From Persicaria tinctoria (taxonomy: Eukaryota; Streptophyta; Magnoliopsida; Caryophyllales; Polygonaceae), in NCBI GenBank assembly GCA_037127255.1, contig JBANSL010000019.1, forward strand, positions 18,189,001 to 18,253,000: a stretch of 64,000 bases of DNA, in the 5' to 3' direction. The first letter of the stretch is position 1; every line of letters starts with the position of its first letter. A model generated the notes under the pieces. That model had not been told where the DNA came from. It did not search any database and saw only the letters and a program-made list of their open reading frames with translations. Positions 22,604-33,159 of the stretch are shown piece by piece. A program made the position numbers and the translations under genes.

Positions 22604-23009
22604 GACAAAAAGAAGGCCCTTAATCTATTTGAGAAGTGATTACAGTTAATACCTTGTTGTTCGACGGCGTCGCTACTTTTTTTCTTTTCAATTTTCTCAT
22701 TGTCTACTTAATTTGTCATATAGGTGTTCAGATAATTAATACCCATTTTAACAATAATCATAGCCAGTATATACATATGTCTAGCCAGTCAAAATAATGT
22801 TTATGTCAAAACAGATAACATTACACAAATGACACAACTACACAAATGTCACGAATACAAATGTTCACATATTCATATGTCCGACAAATACACATGTTCA
22901 AATAATCTCAAAATGGTAACTGACACAAGTAAAGAATGAAACAAACACCACACATACACAACTACACAATAGTGTCAACAATATAAAAAAACTTATGTAA
23001 TACACATAT

Positions 23010-23138
23010 GACAACCCTAGAAACAAACCTACATTACTCTCATATGACATCGTCTAGTGTAACATTAATGGTTTAAATCACAACATACTTCAACACATAG
23101 AAACAAACTTACAACGATGTACAAGTATAACCCATTAT
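23010..23138. repeat. Direct repeat copy 2 (partner at 21950-22077)
   Basis: See the partner. This copy differs by scattered substitutions and small indels, so the duplication is not recent. Confidence 0.8.
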
Positions 23139-24216
23139 TAGCATTATATTTTGAAGGCAACTAATCACTAAACACCCCCGATCTTGAAATCCACAAAAAG
23201 TTTCCGATTTCCAAAATAATACGCACCCATTCCGCCTACCATTCACCTTCCCCTTTACCACATCCAACATCATTCCATACCCATCTCAGCAGGACAACAA
23301 AACACACACGAAAAGACACAACATCACCATTGTTGCTGGTCAAACAAAAATTTGTGCCATTAAATAAATAATCTGTGCCAGTAAAGAAAAAATGTGTGAA
23401 AGAAAAATGTATGACAGTAAAAAATCAGTGACGTTAACTATTTCCCCATTCCAAAATCCACCAATTAATCGATATTTTCAGTTCGATTCACTCATGTTCA
23501 GACCTTCAATTTCAATTTCGTCTTCAGATCCCCGATGACTTCCCTGTCCATTTGAAAATCACAACTTCCTCAATTTCCCCAAACCTTCCAACTCCCACAA
23601 AGTTAGGGTTTCAAAAAAAATTCAATCCGATTTCTCCCCAACCTGGTTGACTATCTACAATAGAACAATCTACAAAAATTTTGAGTTCAATAGAGGAAGG
23701 ATGAGTACTTACTTGCTTTCTGCGTGGACGGGGGATTGTTCTTCTTCAATCGCCTTCAATATTTCTCGGGGGGTGGGGTTTCTTCTTCTTCGAAACTCCA
23801 CCAAAGCTTCTTCCTTTAATTTCTTCATTTTCGACTTCTCCCTTATGGAATCGCCTCCCGGGCTTCTCTCTCTGTTGGGTGGGCGGTTGAGGGTGGCAGT
23901 TTGAACGGTGGTGGTTGGGTGGGCACGAACCGGGTGGGTTCTGGCTCAGTGGGTACGCCGGAGAGAGAGGGTGAACGCAGGTGGTTGGGTGGCCGGAGGT
24001 GGCTAGTGGAGGGCGGGGAACGACCGGAGAGAAGGCGGGGCGGTGAGGGCTCAGTTCAATAAGAAGGGTAACCTGTGAAAGGAGGTGATGACCACCGGTT
24101 ATTTTTGCCAATGTTTGGACCTATTTGCTACTTTTGCAAATTTTAGAAGGGGTGTGTTATTTTTGCAAGAGGCTCAAAGTTTTGGTATATTCCCTATCAT
24201 TTTCTCTATATACTTA

Positions 24217-24442
24217 TCCAATTTTAACTGGGTTAAAGACATAAAGTGTCTTTATAATTTATTATTTTTTGTGCTCTTTTATCTCTGAAAATTAGTAAAA
24301 ATTATCAAAAAATCTCAATAATTTTTTTTTAAAAGTAAAATCTTTCGAGTTAGGGAGAGATTCAGCCGAGCCCCAACATTGGATCCTGATAACAGCAAGT
24401 GAATGAAATTTTCAACATTCATCTGGAAAAAAAGAATGCAAA
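24217..24442 (-). other. Intron sequence between two MULEs
   Basis: AT-rich intron remnant of the MSL-like locus with no feature recognised. Exon C lies upstream (higher coordinates) and exon D downstream. Confidence 0.45.
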
Positions 24443-24452
24443 ATAAAATAAT

Positions 24453-25615
24453 CGGAAATTTCGCGAGATACCCCTGAGGTATTGCAATTTTCGCGAGGTA
24501 TACAACTCTTTTACATATTTCGCGTGGTACCCCTGAGGTTTTTAATTTTTTCGCCTCGCGCCCTTCTAGGTTAAATCTAACAGATTGAGTTTATCCTCCG
24601 TTAGTTTCAATTAAAAAAAAAAGAAAAAGAAAAAATAACACTGAAATATTAAACAGAAGAATGGAGAGCGAAGAGAGAGAAGAGAGCGAAGGAGAAGAAG
24701 GGACGCTCGCTGCTGCTCGGACCAATTCCCATCATCCCTACCCAATTTCTCATTGAAATTTTGAATCTGGGTGCAGTTGCAGTCCTGTCATGGCTGTTCA
24801 AAATCCGGCAAAGGGTTTCTACAACCCTTCAATTCTCCTGGATCTCGTTGCTGCCGACGACGGCTTCAAGAAGGTCGCAGAGTATGGCGCCCGCCTCCCT
24901 GGGAACGGGTCGGGACTCTGGTACGGCAGTCGGGTCGGGTCGAGGAAGATGGGCTACGAGAAGCGCACTCCCCTCATGGTCGCCACCGTTTCGAGCAGCG
25001 CGGCAGCTTCGACTGGCTTGGCGACCACCTTCGAGCAGCAGCGAGCGGCGGTAGCACAGCAATGCGAGCGCGGTTGAAGAGGGCCAAGTCGTTGGGGATG
25101 GATGGGGACCTGGCGGGGAGGGAGGAGTTTGGGAGAGAGAACGTGAGGATGAATTTGAGCTTGAAAATCTAGGAATGGGAATGTGAAATTGGGGGTTTAG
25201 TAGAGGGGCTTGAAAATCTAGGAATGGGAATGTGAAATTGGGGTTTAGTAGAGGGGCTTGGAATTAGAATTGAAAATTCATTCTCAATTCCCATTCCATG
25301 GTATTGGTGGTGTTCTTCCTTTCTTGTTGCAGGTCTTTCGTTCCATGGTGGTGTTTTTCTTGTTGGAGAGAGAGAGTGTGAAAGGTTGAAATGTTAGGAC
25401 TCCGTGTTCTTTTTTCTTTTTTTTTTCTTTTTTTTTTCTTTTTTTCTTTTTTTCTTAATTGAAACTAACGGAGGATAAACTCAATCCGTTAGATTTAACC
25501 TTGAAGGGCGCGAGGCGAAAAAATTGGAAACCTCAGGGGTACCACGCGAAATATGTAAAAGAGTTGTATACCTCGCGAAAATTGCAATACCCCAGGGGTA
25601 CCTCGCGAAATTTCC
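24453..25615. mobile_element. Pack-MULE-like element with ~180-bp TIRs
   Basis: Near-identical terminal inverted repeats (24454 to about 24632 and about 25440 to 25615) start GGAAATTTCGCGAG and carry repeated TTCGCGAGGTA and TACCCCTGAGG words. A 10-bp duplication ATAAAATAAT lies at 24443-24452 and 25616-25625. TIRs of this length and a 9-10 bp target duplication identify a Mutator-like element. The interior (24660-25380) is GC-rich, has codon-like structure and no transposase, as expected of Pack-MULEs that carry host gene pieces. Confidence 0.85.
24790..25077 (+). pseudogene. Captured host gene fragment inside the Pack-MULE
   Basis: An open frame of 95 codons starts MAVQNPAKGFYNPSILLDLV and runs through GSGLWYGSRVGSRKMGYEKR to QQCERG. 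A second frame downstream (to 25172) is also open and ends FGRENVRMNLSLKI. The GC content and codon pattern differ sharply from the AT-rich surroundings. A 50-bp tandem duplication follows (about 25159-25257). I do not recognise the parent gene, and it is unclear whether this is a chimera. Confidence 0.5.
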
Positions 25616-25732
25616 ATAAAATAATTATTGAAATGCAGGAAATGGGATGGGTGTACGTACCAATGAATAAAGTAACTCTGCTTGCCAATGCCAACACTGC
25701 TTGTCATTTTGTGGGGTTTTAATATTTTGCAG

Positions 25733-26520
25733 GTCGAATGAGAATGCGACTCATCTCTTTACAAAGTGCTCCTTTACAAAGGAACTAATAGTCCGGTTCG
25801 AACACACAACAGGTAAGCTCTTTCACAACCTCTCCTTACAAGGATCCCTTTGTGACAATATTACCCAGATTAAGCAAGGAAACCAATTTTTTGAAGATCT
25901 AGTCGTTATTTGGGAAAAAATTGGGAAAACTAGAAACAAGTTAATCTTCAAACATACTAGCCCTGGCACGTTCTGTAACCTAATTAAATGTATTATTAAA
26001 GATATACAGGATTGGAGAACAACAAATCCTACAAGTACAAAAAAAGATGCCAACAAAAGGAAGAAAAGGTCTAGAACTAGTTGGACTAGACCAGTAGGAG
26101 CCATCTATAAGATTAACGTAGATGGTTCTGTCAAACCCACGGGCACTTGTCAGGTGGGAGGAATCATTCGTGATTCACGGTGCCAGGTAATTGATATTTT
26201 CTACCAGGAAGTTGATCAAGGTACGGTTATTCAAACGGAGACAGCAAGAGCTGATGAGAATTCTCTCGAAAGGAAGAGATAGCAGATGGGAGATTTTGCG
26301 TCAAATTGAACAGATCAAGATCATGGAGGCAAACTTTGAAAAGGTTGAGTACAACCACATCTACAAAGAGGCTAACAAAGTTGCAGATTATATAGCTACT
26401 AGAGGTATCATTAGTGATAGATCTATCATCCCTTTTAATAGGGAACTTTGTACCATCATTCGTAAGGATGATCCAGGAGCGCGTTTACATTTTTTGTAAT
26501 AGCTCCGACTGTTTGCCCAC
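25733..26520 (+). mobile_element. 3' end of a LINE (zf-RVT and RNase H), 5'-truncated
   Basis: The frame at 25733-26282 reads NENATHLFTKCSF, the zf-RVT ending of plant LINE reverse transcriptases. The RNase H-like region YKINVDGSVKPTG follows with QVGGIIRDSRCQ and ETARADE. After a frameshift near 26250 the homology resumes as NHIYKEANKVADYIA, to a stop near 26500. It ends in a poly-A-rich tract (26523-26553). The element is truncated at its 5' side, broken and immobile. It sits just downstream (in gene sense) of exon C. Confidence 0.8.
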
Positions 26521-26572
26521 TGTAAAAAAAAAAGAAAAAAAAGAAAAAAAAAATATTCGTCGCATTTTTTAC

Positions 26573-26685
26573 CACGAAACCGTCTGAACAGCAACTCCAC
26601 TTCTTTACCATTCACCGTCCTTTCATATTTCTCTTCAAGATCTTTTAACTTTATCTCGTCCTCATCATCCGTCGCCGTTGAGTTA
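26573..26685 (-). pseudogene. MSL-like locus, exon C
   Basis: The acceptor is TTTTTGGACAG/TAACTC and the donor TTTCGTG/GTAAAA. It encodes NSTATDDEDEIKLKDLEEKY, then GKEVELLFRRFR, which fits the EEEDLLRFL...LFEG segment of MSL linkers. It takes one base to complete a Cys codon from exon B and gives one to complete Gly with exon D, so both phases agree. Confidence 0.68.
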
Positions 26686-26734
26686 CTGTCCAAAAAAATA
26701 TATATCCTTTTGAGTTTTGAGTACGTCCATTAGG

Positions 26735-27676
26735 GTACTTTTCACATAACCACCCATAAAATTTAAATTATGGTAAACCACCTATAAATTAGTTATCTTT
26801 TCATAAGATCACCCACCTATTAAATCTCTATTTGTTTTATTCAAAACGATTAAAATACCCTTAATTCAAGCTTATTTGTATTTAATGCAATGATTTGTTT
26901 TCATAAGACTTCTCATTTGTTAAATAATCCGGTTTTACTTTTACCCTTTTAAAAAAGGATAAATTATAATAAAATTATTCATGTTCGGCTAATTTGTCAA
27001 ATGATATGTATAAGCTTAGCTTATTTTTAAATGATATGGTTTGTATTTTAAGATATGAACTAATTTACCCTTCTTTTAAACCAATGATTTTGTTTTATTT
27101 TAGAGCTTATCTATATCTTATTCAACATTTGAAGGAGATGAGAATTACAAGTCTTGACTCTTCACATTTCAAATCCAATTTATATATATATTGATTGGAG
27201 TATTTAGGGTGGGTTTGAATTCCATTCCATTTTAATTATAATTCAATTATGTACCTCGATTTATGTGAGCATGCAGTTGATTGTATAACTAAAAGTCTCA
27301 TAAAAACTGAGGTAAAATAGTAATTTAACCAAATAATCAAATACATCGGGATAAAACTATTACATTATATATATTTAATAAATTATGGAATCCAAACACA
27401 CCCTTAACTTACCTTAAATTTTTTGTTTAACAAAGACGACCTTGTCTATTTTGCATTATAAACATAATACAATTGGAATCCAAACACTTTTTTATATACA
27501 TAGAACATCTTTCCTTTACAAAGTACAAACAAATAATCTTGAATTAGGGGTATTTTAGTCATTTTAAACAAAACAAATAGAGGTTTAATGGGTGGTTTAA
27601 TGTAATTAAAATTTTTATGGATGATTATGTAAAAAGTACCATAATTTAAGGGTGGTTATGTGTAATTTACCCTATA
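26735..27676. mobile_element. Foldback-like element with ~135-bp inverted ends
   Basis: 26735-26870 (GGGTACTTTTCACATAACCA, then CCTATTAAATCTCTATTTG) is repeated in inverted form at about 27545-27676. No coding sequence and no convincing target duplication are seen, so the class is uncertain. It sits in the MSL intron between exon B and exon C and contains a Tourist-type MITE. Confidence 0.55.
27207..27403. mobile_element. Tourist-like MITE (197 bp) with TTA duplication
   Basis: The ends are GGGTGGGTTTGAATTCCATT and, inverted, GGGTGTGTTTGGATTCCAT, flanked by TTA at 27204-27206 and 27404-27406. A 3-bp TTA/TAA target and G-rich ends of this type are usual for PIF/Harbinger-derived MITEs. Confidence 0.65.
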
Positions 27677-27800
27677 TATAATGTAAACTATGGAGGTAAT
27701 AGAAATGATGATATATGGAATGATTGGAATTTAGATAATTAGGCAGGTCGGAAGGACAGATGCGTAAATTAAATGATGAAAATAATAACATAAATCGTAC

Positions 27801-27828
27801 CAAGTGGTTGGATGGTGATGGCGGTCTC
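27801..27828 (-). pseudogene. MSL-like locus, end of exon B (beyond the copia insertion)
   Basis: The bases continue the frame of 32627 upward after one target duplication is disregarded (HGD joined to RHHHPTT), and end at the donor ACTTG/GTACGA. Positions 27824-27828 are the duplicated target. Confidence 0.6.
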
Positions 27829-28176
27829 TATTGAATATTAAACTTAATTGTGTGGTTTAAAGTGTCTAAGTTACAAGTTCAAGTTACATACATGCATGCA
27901 TTGAACCACAACATTGAAGACATGAAGTTGATGCATTTGGTAGAAACGTAGGAATTCATTCTATGTTTTAAAGAAATAAGTTTGTAGCTTCAATGCATGG
28001 GGAGTTCACATGTTAACATTCATGCATCACTAGTCCTATAAATAGGCTATGTATTTTGAGTTTTGAATAAGGGGGAAGAACATCAATAAGAATGTAAACA
28101 CATTTGAGAGCTTTTGAGCTTCTATTCCTCTTCAAAATTGCCTCTTCCAATATTATTTCCTCTTCAAATTCTATCG
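27829..28176 (+). repeat. 5' LTR, copia copy 1
   Basis: It differs from the 3' LTR at about six positions, for example AAGAATG against AAGAGTG and CTTCAAATTC against CTTCATATTC. It contains a TATA-like CTATAAATAGGCTA near 28034. Confidence 0.9.
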
Positions 28177-28197
28177 AATTGGTATCAGAGCACGGTT

Positions 28198-31100
28198 ATG
28201 GCTAATTCAAGTTTCCCGTTTCAATTTCCTCGTCTCACAAAAGAAAATTATGAGAATTGGTGTCTCCGCATGAAGGCACTTCTTGGTTCCCAAGATGTGT
28301 GGGAGATTGTCGAGAGAGGCTATGAGATGCCTCAAGACGAAGCTTTGTTGACTCCCACCGAGAAGGAGGTCTTTCAAAAGACCCGGAAGAATGATCAACA
28401 AGCTCTCACTCTCATCCACCAATGTCTGGATGAGTCCATGTTCGAAAGAGTGGCCAATGAGACGACCGCCAAGCAAGCATGGGAAATCTTGAAAACCTCT
28501 AACCAAGGGGTTGACAAGGTGAAGAAGGTGCGCTTGCAATCTCTACGAGGAGAATTTGAAGGTCTCCGAATGCAAGAGTCCGAATCATTTGCGGATTTCT
28601 TTGCAAGATTGTTAGCCGTAGTCAACCAAATGAAGCGATACGGAGAAAGCATCAAGGATGCTCGAGTTGTTGAGAAGATACTTCTTTCGTTGCCAACGAA
28701 GTTCGATCATGTTGTAGTCGCCATCGAAGAGTCGAAAGACTTGGAGACTATGACGGTTGAAGAAGTCATGGGTTTTTTACAAGCCCGTGAGGAGAGGATC
28801 AAAAGTAGAAAAAACGAGCCAACAGAGCAAGTCTTAGCCACCAAGCACTCAACTCAAGAGAAGAGTGATGGCCAAGAGAAGTCTCAAAGAGGAAGAGGAC
28901 AAGGACGTGGACGTGGATCCTTTTGAGGAAGAGGAAGAGGAAGAGGCGGACCATCAAACCATGACTCCAATGATGGAGAACGTGGTCAATCCTCGAGAGG
29001 ACGAGGTAGAGGAAACTTTGGCAGACAAGATAGATCGAAAGTTCGATGCTATAATTGCCAAAACTATGGGCACTACGCTCGAGATTGTTGGAGTGCTCCT
29101 GACAATGTTGAGGAGAAGGCCAACTATGCGGATGATTCAAAAGTGAACGATGCCACTTTGTTGCTAGCCTACCAGGGCGAGGACAAAGACAAGAAGGATG
29201 TGTGGTACCTTGACAATGCGGCGAGCAACCATATGTGTGGTGACAAGAAGAAATTTGTAGAGCTTGATGAGTCGATCACCGGCGGTGTTACATTCGGAGA
29301 CAACTCCAAAGTTCCCATCAAGGGAAAAGGTACGATTCTGATTCGTATGAAGAATGGTGGTCATCAATTCATAAGCAATGTTTATTTTGTTCCTAACATG
29401 AAGAGCAACATCTTGAGTTTGGGACAACTTTTGGAGAAGAACTACGAGGTGCACATGAAGAATCGTAGTCTCTTGCTCCAAGATGATCATCAGAACGTGA
29501 TCGCCAAGGTGCCAATGACGAAGAATAGAATGTTCTTGTTGAATATTCAAACTGATGTCGCCAAATGTCTCAAAGCTTGTGTAAATGAGACACCATGGCT
29601 ATGGCATCTAAGGCTTGGGCATGTGAACTTCGGGAGCTTGAAGTTGATGTCTCAAAGAAAGATGTTAAATGGCTTGCCTCTAATTGATCAACCAGATCAA
29701 ATCTGTGAAGGGTGTCTTGTCGGCAAACAGGTCCGGAAAAGCTTTCCAAAAGAGAGCACTACAAGAGCAAATCAGCCACTTCAACTTGTCCATGCTGATG
29801 TTTGTGGACCAATAAAGCAAGCCTCGTTCGGTAAAAATCGGTACTTCCTGCTCTTCATTGATGATTTCAGTAAAAAGACCTGGGTTTATTTTCTGAAAGA
29901 AAAATCCCAAGTCTTTTCTATGTTCAAAAACTTTAAAGCTCTTGTGGAAAAACAAACCGGTCTTTATATCAAGTCTCTTAGAACCGATAGAGGTGGCGAG
30001 TTTACTTCTAACGAGTTCAATGAGTTCTGTGATTTGAATGGCATCAAAAGATTTCTGACAGTGCCAAGATCTCCTCAACAAAATGGCGTGGTTGAAAGAA
30101 AGAATCGGATCATTCTCAACATGGCCCGAAGCATGCTGATGACAAAGAAGATGCCGAAAGAGTTATGGGCTGAGGCAGTTGACTGCTCAATCTATCTAGC
30201 CAACCGATGTCCAACGAAGAGCCCATCACAAACTCCTCAAGAAGCATGGAGTGGAAGAAAGCCAAGTGCAACTCATTTGAGAGTGTTTGGGAGCATTGGC
30301 TATGTACACGTTCCGGATCAAGTCAGAACGAAGCTTGAAGATAAAAGCAAGAAGCATGTCTTCATCGGCTATGACCAAAGATCGAAAGGCTACAACCTCT
30401 ATGATCCGGTGGCGAACAAGATTGTCATCAGCAGAGACGTTCAGTTTGATGAAAATGATGCATGGGATTGGAGCCTTGAAGACAGGGAGAGATATGATTT
30501 CTTTCCAACTCCTGCTGAAGAAGAGCAAGGCGAAGATGTTTATCCAGAACCGACAACACCTTCTCCATCACCAGGGTTTCAAAGTTCACCATATTCTTCA
30601 AGGACATCAACATCACCATCATCCTATGAAAGCTCGAGTGGGAGACCTCCAAAAATGAGAAGCCTTGCAGAAATTTATGCTCAATAGGAGGATTCGCATG
30701 ATGATCTAACTCTCTATTGTTATTTTGCTGATTCTGAGCCCGTGGATTTTCAGGAAGCAGTGAATGACGAAAAATGGAGAGTGGCTATGAATGAAGAGAT
30801 CAAGTCGATCGAGAAGAATGATACGTGGGCGCTGACAACTTTACCAAAAGGTGAAAAGCCCATTGGTCTGAAGTGGGTTTTCAAGGAGAAGAAGAATGCT
30901 CAAGGAAAAGTTGAGAGGTACAAGGCAAGGTTGGTTGCCAAAGGCTACAGCCAACGTCCAGGGATCGATTATGGTGAAGTGTTTGCTCAAGTTTCCCGAT
31001 TAGAGACCGTTCGTTTGATGATTTCACTTGCTGCTCAGAGAAAGTGGAAAATTTATCAGATGGATGTGAAATCGGCATTTTTAAATGGCGTGCTTGAAGA

Positions 31101-32265
31101 GGATGTTTATGTGGAACAACCTCCTGGGTAACTCATCAAAGGCCAAGAAGATAAGGTGCTGAAGTTGAAGAAAGCCTTGTATGGCTTAAAACAAGAACCA
31201 CGAGCATGGAATAGCAGGATTGACAAGTATTTGCAGGAGAACGGGTTTGTCAAATGCCCAAACGAGTATGCGCTCTATGCCAAGGTCTGTGAAAATGGTG
31301 ATACTCTATTTGTTTGCTTATATGTTGATGATCTGATTTTCACGGGTAACAATCCGAGAATGTTTGGAGATTTCAAGCAAGCCATGACGAGAGAGTTTGA
31401 GATGACTGATCTTGGTCTCATGTCTTATTATCTCGGCATTGAGATTAAGCAATCAGATGATGGGATTTTCATTTGCCAAGAAAGATTTGCTAATGAGATT
31501 CTGAAGAAGTTCAGAATGGATGGTTGCCAGTCCGTAAGTACACCAAAGGATTGCGGAGTCAAGTTATCAAGGTATGACGAAGGTGAGAAGGCTAATTCTA
31601 CAACTTTCAAGAGCCTTGTTGGAAGCTTGAGATATTTGACATGCACTCGCCCAGACATTCTCTATGGAGTTGGGCTCGTGAGTCGGTACATGGAGACGCC
31701 GACTTCAACACATTTCAAAGCAGCAAAATGTATTCTTCGGTACATCAAAGGTACTATCAACTATGGTTTGCTTTATTCTTCTTCAAATGAATATAAGCTT
31801 GTTGGTTATAGTGATAGTGACTGGGCCGGAGATGTTGATGATCGAAAGAGTACTTCTGGTTTCGTTTTCTTCATGGGAGATACTGCTTTCACTTGGAGTT
31901 CTAGGAAGCAATCTATTGTTACTCTTTCTACTTGTGAAGCTGAGTATGTTGCTGCTACATCATGTGTTTGTCATGCTATCTGGTTGAGGAGATTGTTGGA
32001 AGATTTGCAGATGCCGCAACCGGAAGCTTTAGAGATCCTTGTTGATAACAAGTCAGCTATTGCTTTGGCTAAGAATCCCGTGTTCCATGATCGAAGCAAA
32101 CACATTTACACGAGGTATCATTTTATCCGTGAGTGTGTTTCCAGGAACGATATTGAAGTCAAGTATGTGAAGACTCAAGACCAAGTTGCAGATATTTTCA
32201 TAAAGCCTCTGAAAGGTGAGACTTTCATAAAGTTGCGGTCTATGCTCGGAGTTACAAGGAATTAA
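28198..32265 (+). pseudogene. Copia gag-pol polyprotein, copy 1 (three nonsense codons)
   Basis: One continuous frame from ATG 28198 ([20 protein letters not shown]) to 32265 is interrupted by TGA 28924-28926 (RGSF-stop-GRGRGR, CGA to TGA), TAG 30685-30687 (IYAQ-stop-EDSH, CAG to TAG) and TAA 31129-31131. Copy 2 has TAT at the last of these. Domains in order: DUF4219/UBN2-type Gag; zinc knuckle CYNCQNYGHYARDC near 29046; protease LDNAASNHM near 29212, with DNA where D-S/T-G is usual; GAG-pre-integrase HLRLGHVNFGSL; integrase with HADVCGP, RTDRGGEF and NGVVERKNR; reverse transcriptase with YVDD at 31321-31332; RNase H with SDSDWAGD and STCEAEYVA. The second stop falls between integrase and reverse transcriptase. 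Confidence 0.94.
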
Positions 32266-32278
32266 GTTTAAAGGGGTG

Positions 32279-32626
32279 TGTTGAATATTAAACTTAATTG
32301 TGTGGTTTAAAGTGTCTAAGTTACAAGTTCAAGTTACATACATGCATGCATTGAACCACAACATTGAAGACATGAAGTTGATGCATTTGGTAGAAACGTA
32401 GGAATTCATTCTATGTTTTAAAGAAATAAGTTTGTAGCTTCAATGCATGGGGAGTTCACATGTTAACATTCATGCATCACTAGTCCTATAAATAGGCTAT
32501 GTATTTTGAGTTTTGAATAAGGGGGAAGAACATCAATAAGAGTGTAAACACATTTGAGAGCTTTTGAGCTCCTATTCCTCTTTAAAATTGCCTCTTCCAA
32601 TATTATTTCCTCTTCATATTCTATCA
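32279..32626 (+). repeat. 3' LTR, copia copy 1
   Basis: It starts TGTTGAATATTAAAC and ends ATTCTATCA. It shares its private variants (GAGCTCC, TTCATATTC) with the 3' LTR of copy 2 rather than with its own 5' LTR. Confidence 0.92.
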
Positions 32627-33159
32627 GTCCCCATGTGTAGTGGCGGTGTTCCCCTTCTTCACTCGCAAGAAGAGGTTGGAGGCTTGTTCCATCAGATCCT
32701 CCGGGTTCTGGATCATCTCTTTCGACACCGGCAACGGCTTCAGCTTAATCTGATTCTTATACTCTTCACACAGACGCTGCAGGATCATAACTGGCACCCT
32801 TTCCATTTTAACCCACATCAGCTCATTGCTTATGTTATACCCTTTTATCCATAGCTTTTCCTCGCTCTCCTCCTCCTCCTCCTTATTCTCTCCAGTCTTG
32901 GGCGTCTTATCTTCTACGCCCTCATAATTGGGGCTTCAACTTTTGATCAATCAAATCCTGTATCTTCAACCTGTCCTCCACATGCGTCAGGAACCTCCAC
33001 AATCCGTAGTTGTGCAGGATCTGGAGGACGTGTAGCTGGATACATGTCCGACTGATGCGATCGCACAACTGACGGTAGTGGAGGTCGGCTACCAACCAGT
33101 GGAAGAGAGCGTTCTTCCCCAGCCATAGCCCCGCCCCCAAACACAGCGCGATCAGAAAC
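32627..33159 (-). pseudogene. MSL-like locus, exons A/B (membrane helix and linker)
   Basis: The acceptor AATTAG/GTTTCTG is at 33159. It encodes FLIALCLGAGLWLGKNALFH and HYRQLCDRISRTCIQ, which line up with the W-L-K...L....FH......DRI helix of MSL10-type channels, then DLIDQKLKP. After a one-base shift in a CCCC run near 32936 it continues as EGVEDKTPKTGENKEEEEE, YNISNELMWVKMERVPV and SKEMIQNPEDLMEQAS. It is cut at HGD by the copia target site. No upstream exon is found in the window. Confidence 0.75.

Larger units (their letters stand above)
21168..24206. mobile_element. MULE, ~3 kb, non-autonomous, in an MSL intron
   Basis: It is flanked by the 10-bp direct repeat TATATACTTA (21158-21167 and 24207-24216; at least 9 bp can be target duplication). 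The ends are inverted and diverged: the left starts GATATTTTGCACTAATATACCAAAA and the right, read inverted, starts GAGAAAATGATAGGGAATATACCAAAA (each quoted as overlapping short words), followed on both sides by TTTGCAAA-type words. It contains a DUF1985 fragment on the minus strand and a direct duplication of about 130 bp. No MURA transposase is seen. Confidence 0.72.
27829..32626 (+). mobile_element. Ty1/copia element, copy 1, in MSL-like exon B
   Basis: LTRs are at 27829-28176 and 32279-32626 (348 bp). The 5' LTR begins TATTGAAT where the 3' LTR begins TGTTGAAT. The primer-binding site TGGTATCAGAGC is at 28180-28191, and the purine tract AAAGGGGTG precedes the 3' LTR. The target duplication is GTCTC (27824-27828) against GTCCC (32627-32631), one mismatch. 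The polyprotein has three stops. The same insertion, with its right flank, exists a second time at 57677-62477. Confidence 0.95.
13063..33159 (-). pseudogene. MscS-like mechanosensitive channel gene (MSL family), dismembered by transposons
   Basis: Ten exon blocks on the minus strand (33159-32627 plus 27823-27801; 26685-26573; 20804-20671; 20569-20272; 20191-19986; 19891-19574; 19486-19421 plus 14106-13755; 13471-13383; 13290-13063) join with GT-AG borders and matching codon phase. The joined protein follows plant MSL10-like channels: a membrane helix with WLGK..L and DRI, a linker, a long hydrophobic helix (FVLLLALIIWLLL), AKFIFSESTKNMF, then the MscS core MHPFDPGDR, TEINMLSTTF and YPNS. MSL proteins are stretch-activated anion channels of the plasma membrane or endomembranes. 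The first exon (N-terminus) is not in the window. Lesions: one extra C near 32936, a 1- or 4-base insertion at 20332-20338, and TGA at 20278-20280. Two copia elements lie in coding exons, and the introns are full of other transposons. Family assignment is from motif order; exact paralogy is unknown. Confidence 0.8.

Noticed and set aside
28207..29550. Minus-strand frames of 86-128 codons opposite copia gag-pol, repeated at 58055-59398
   Set aside because: They exist in both copies only because the sense strand is conserved; no homology of their own.
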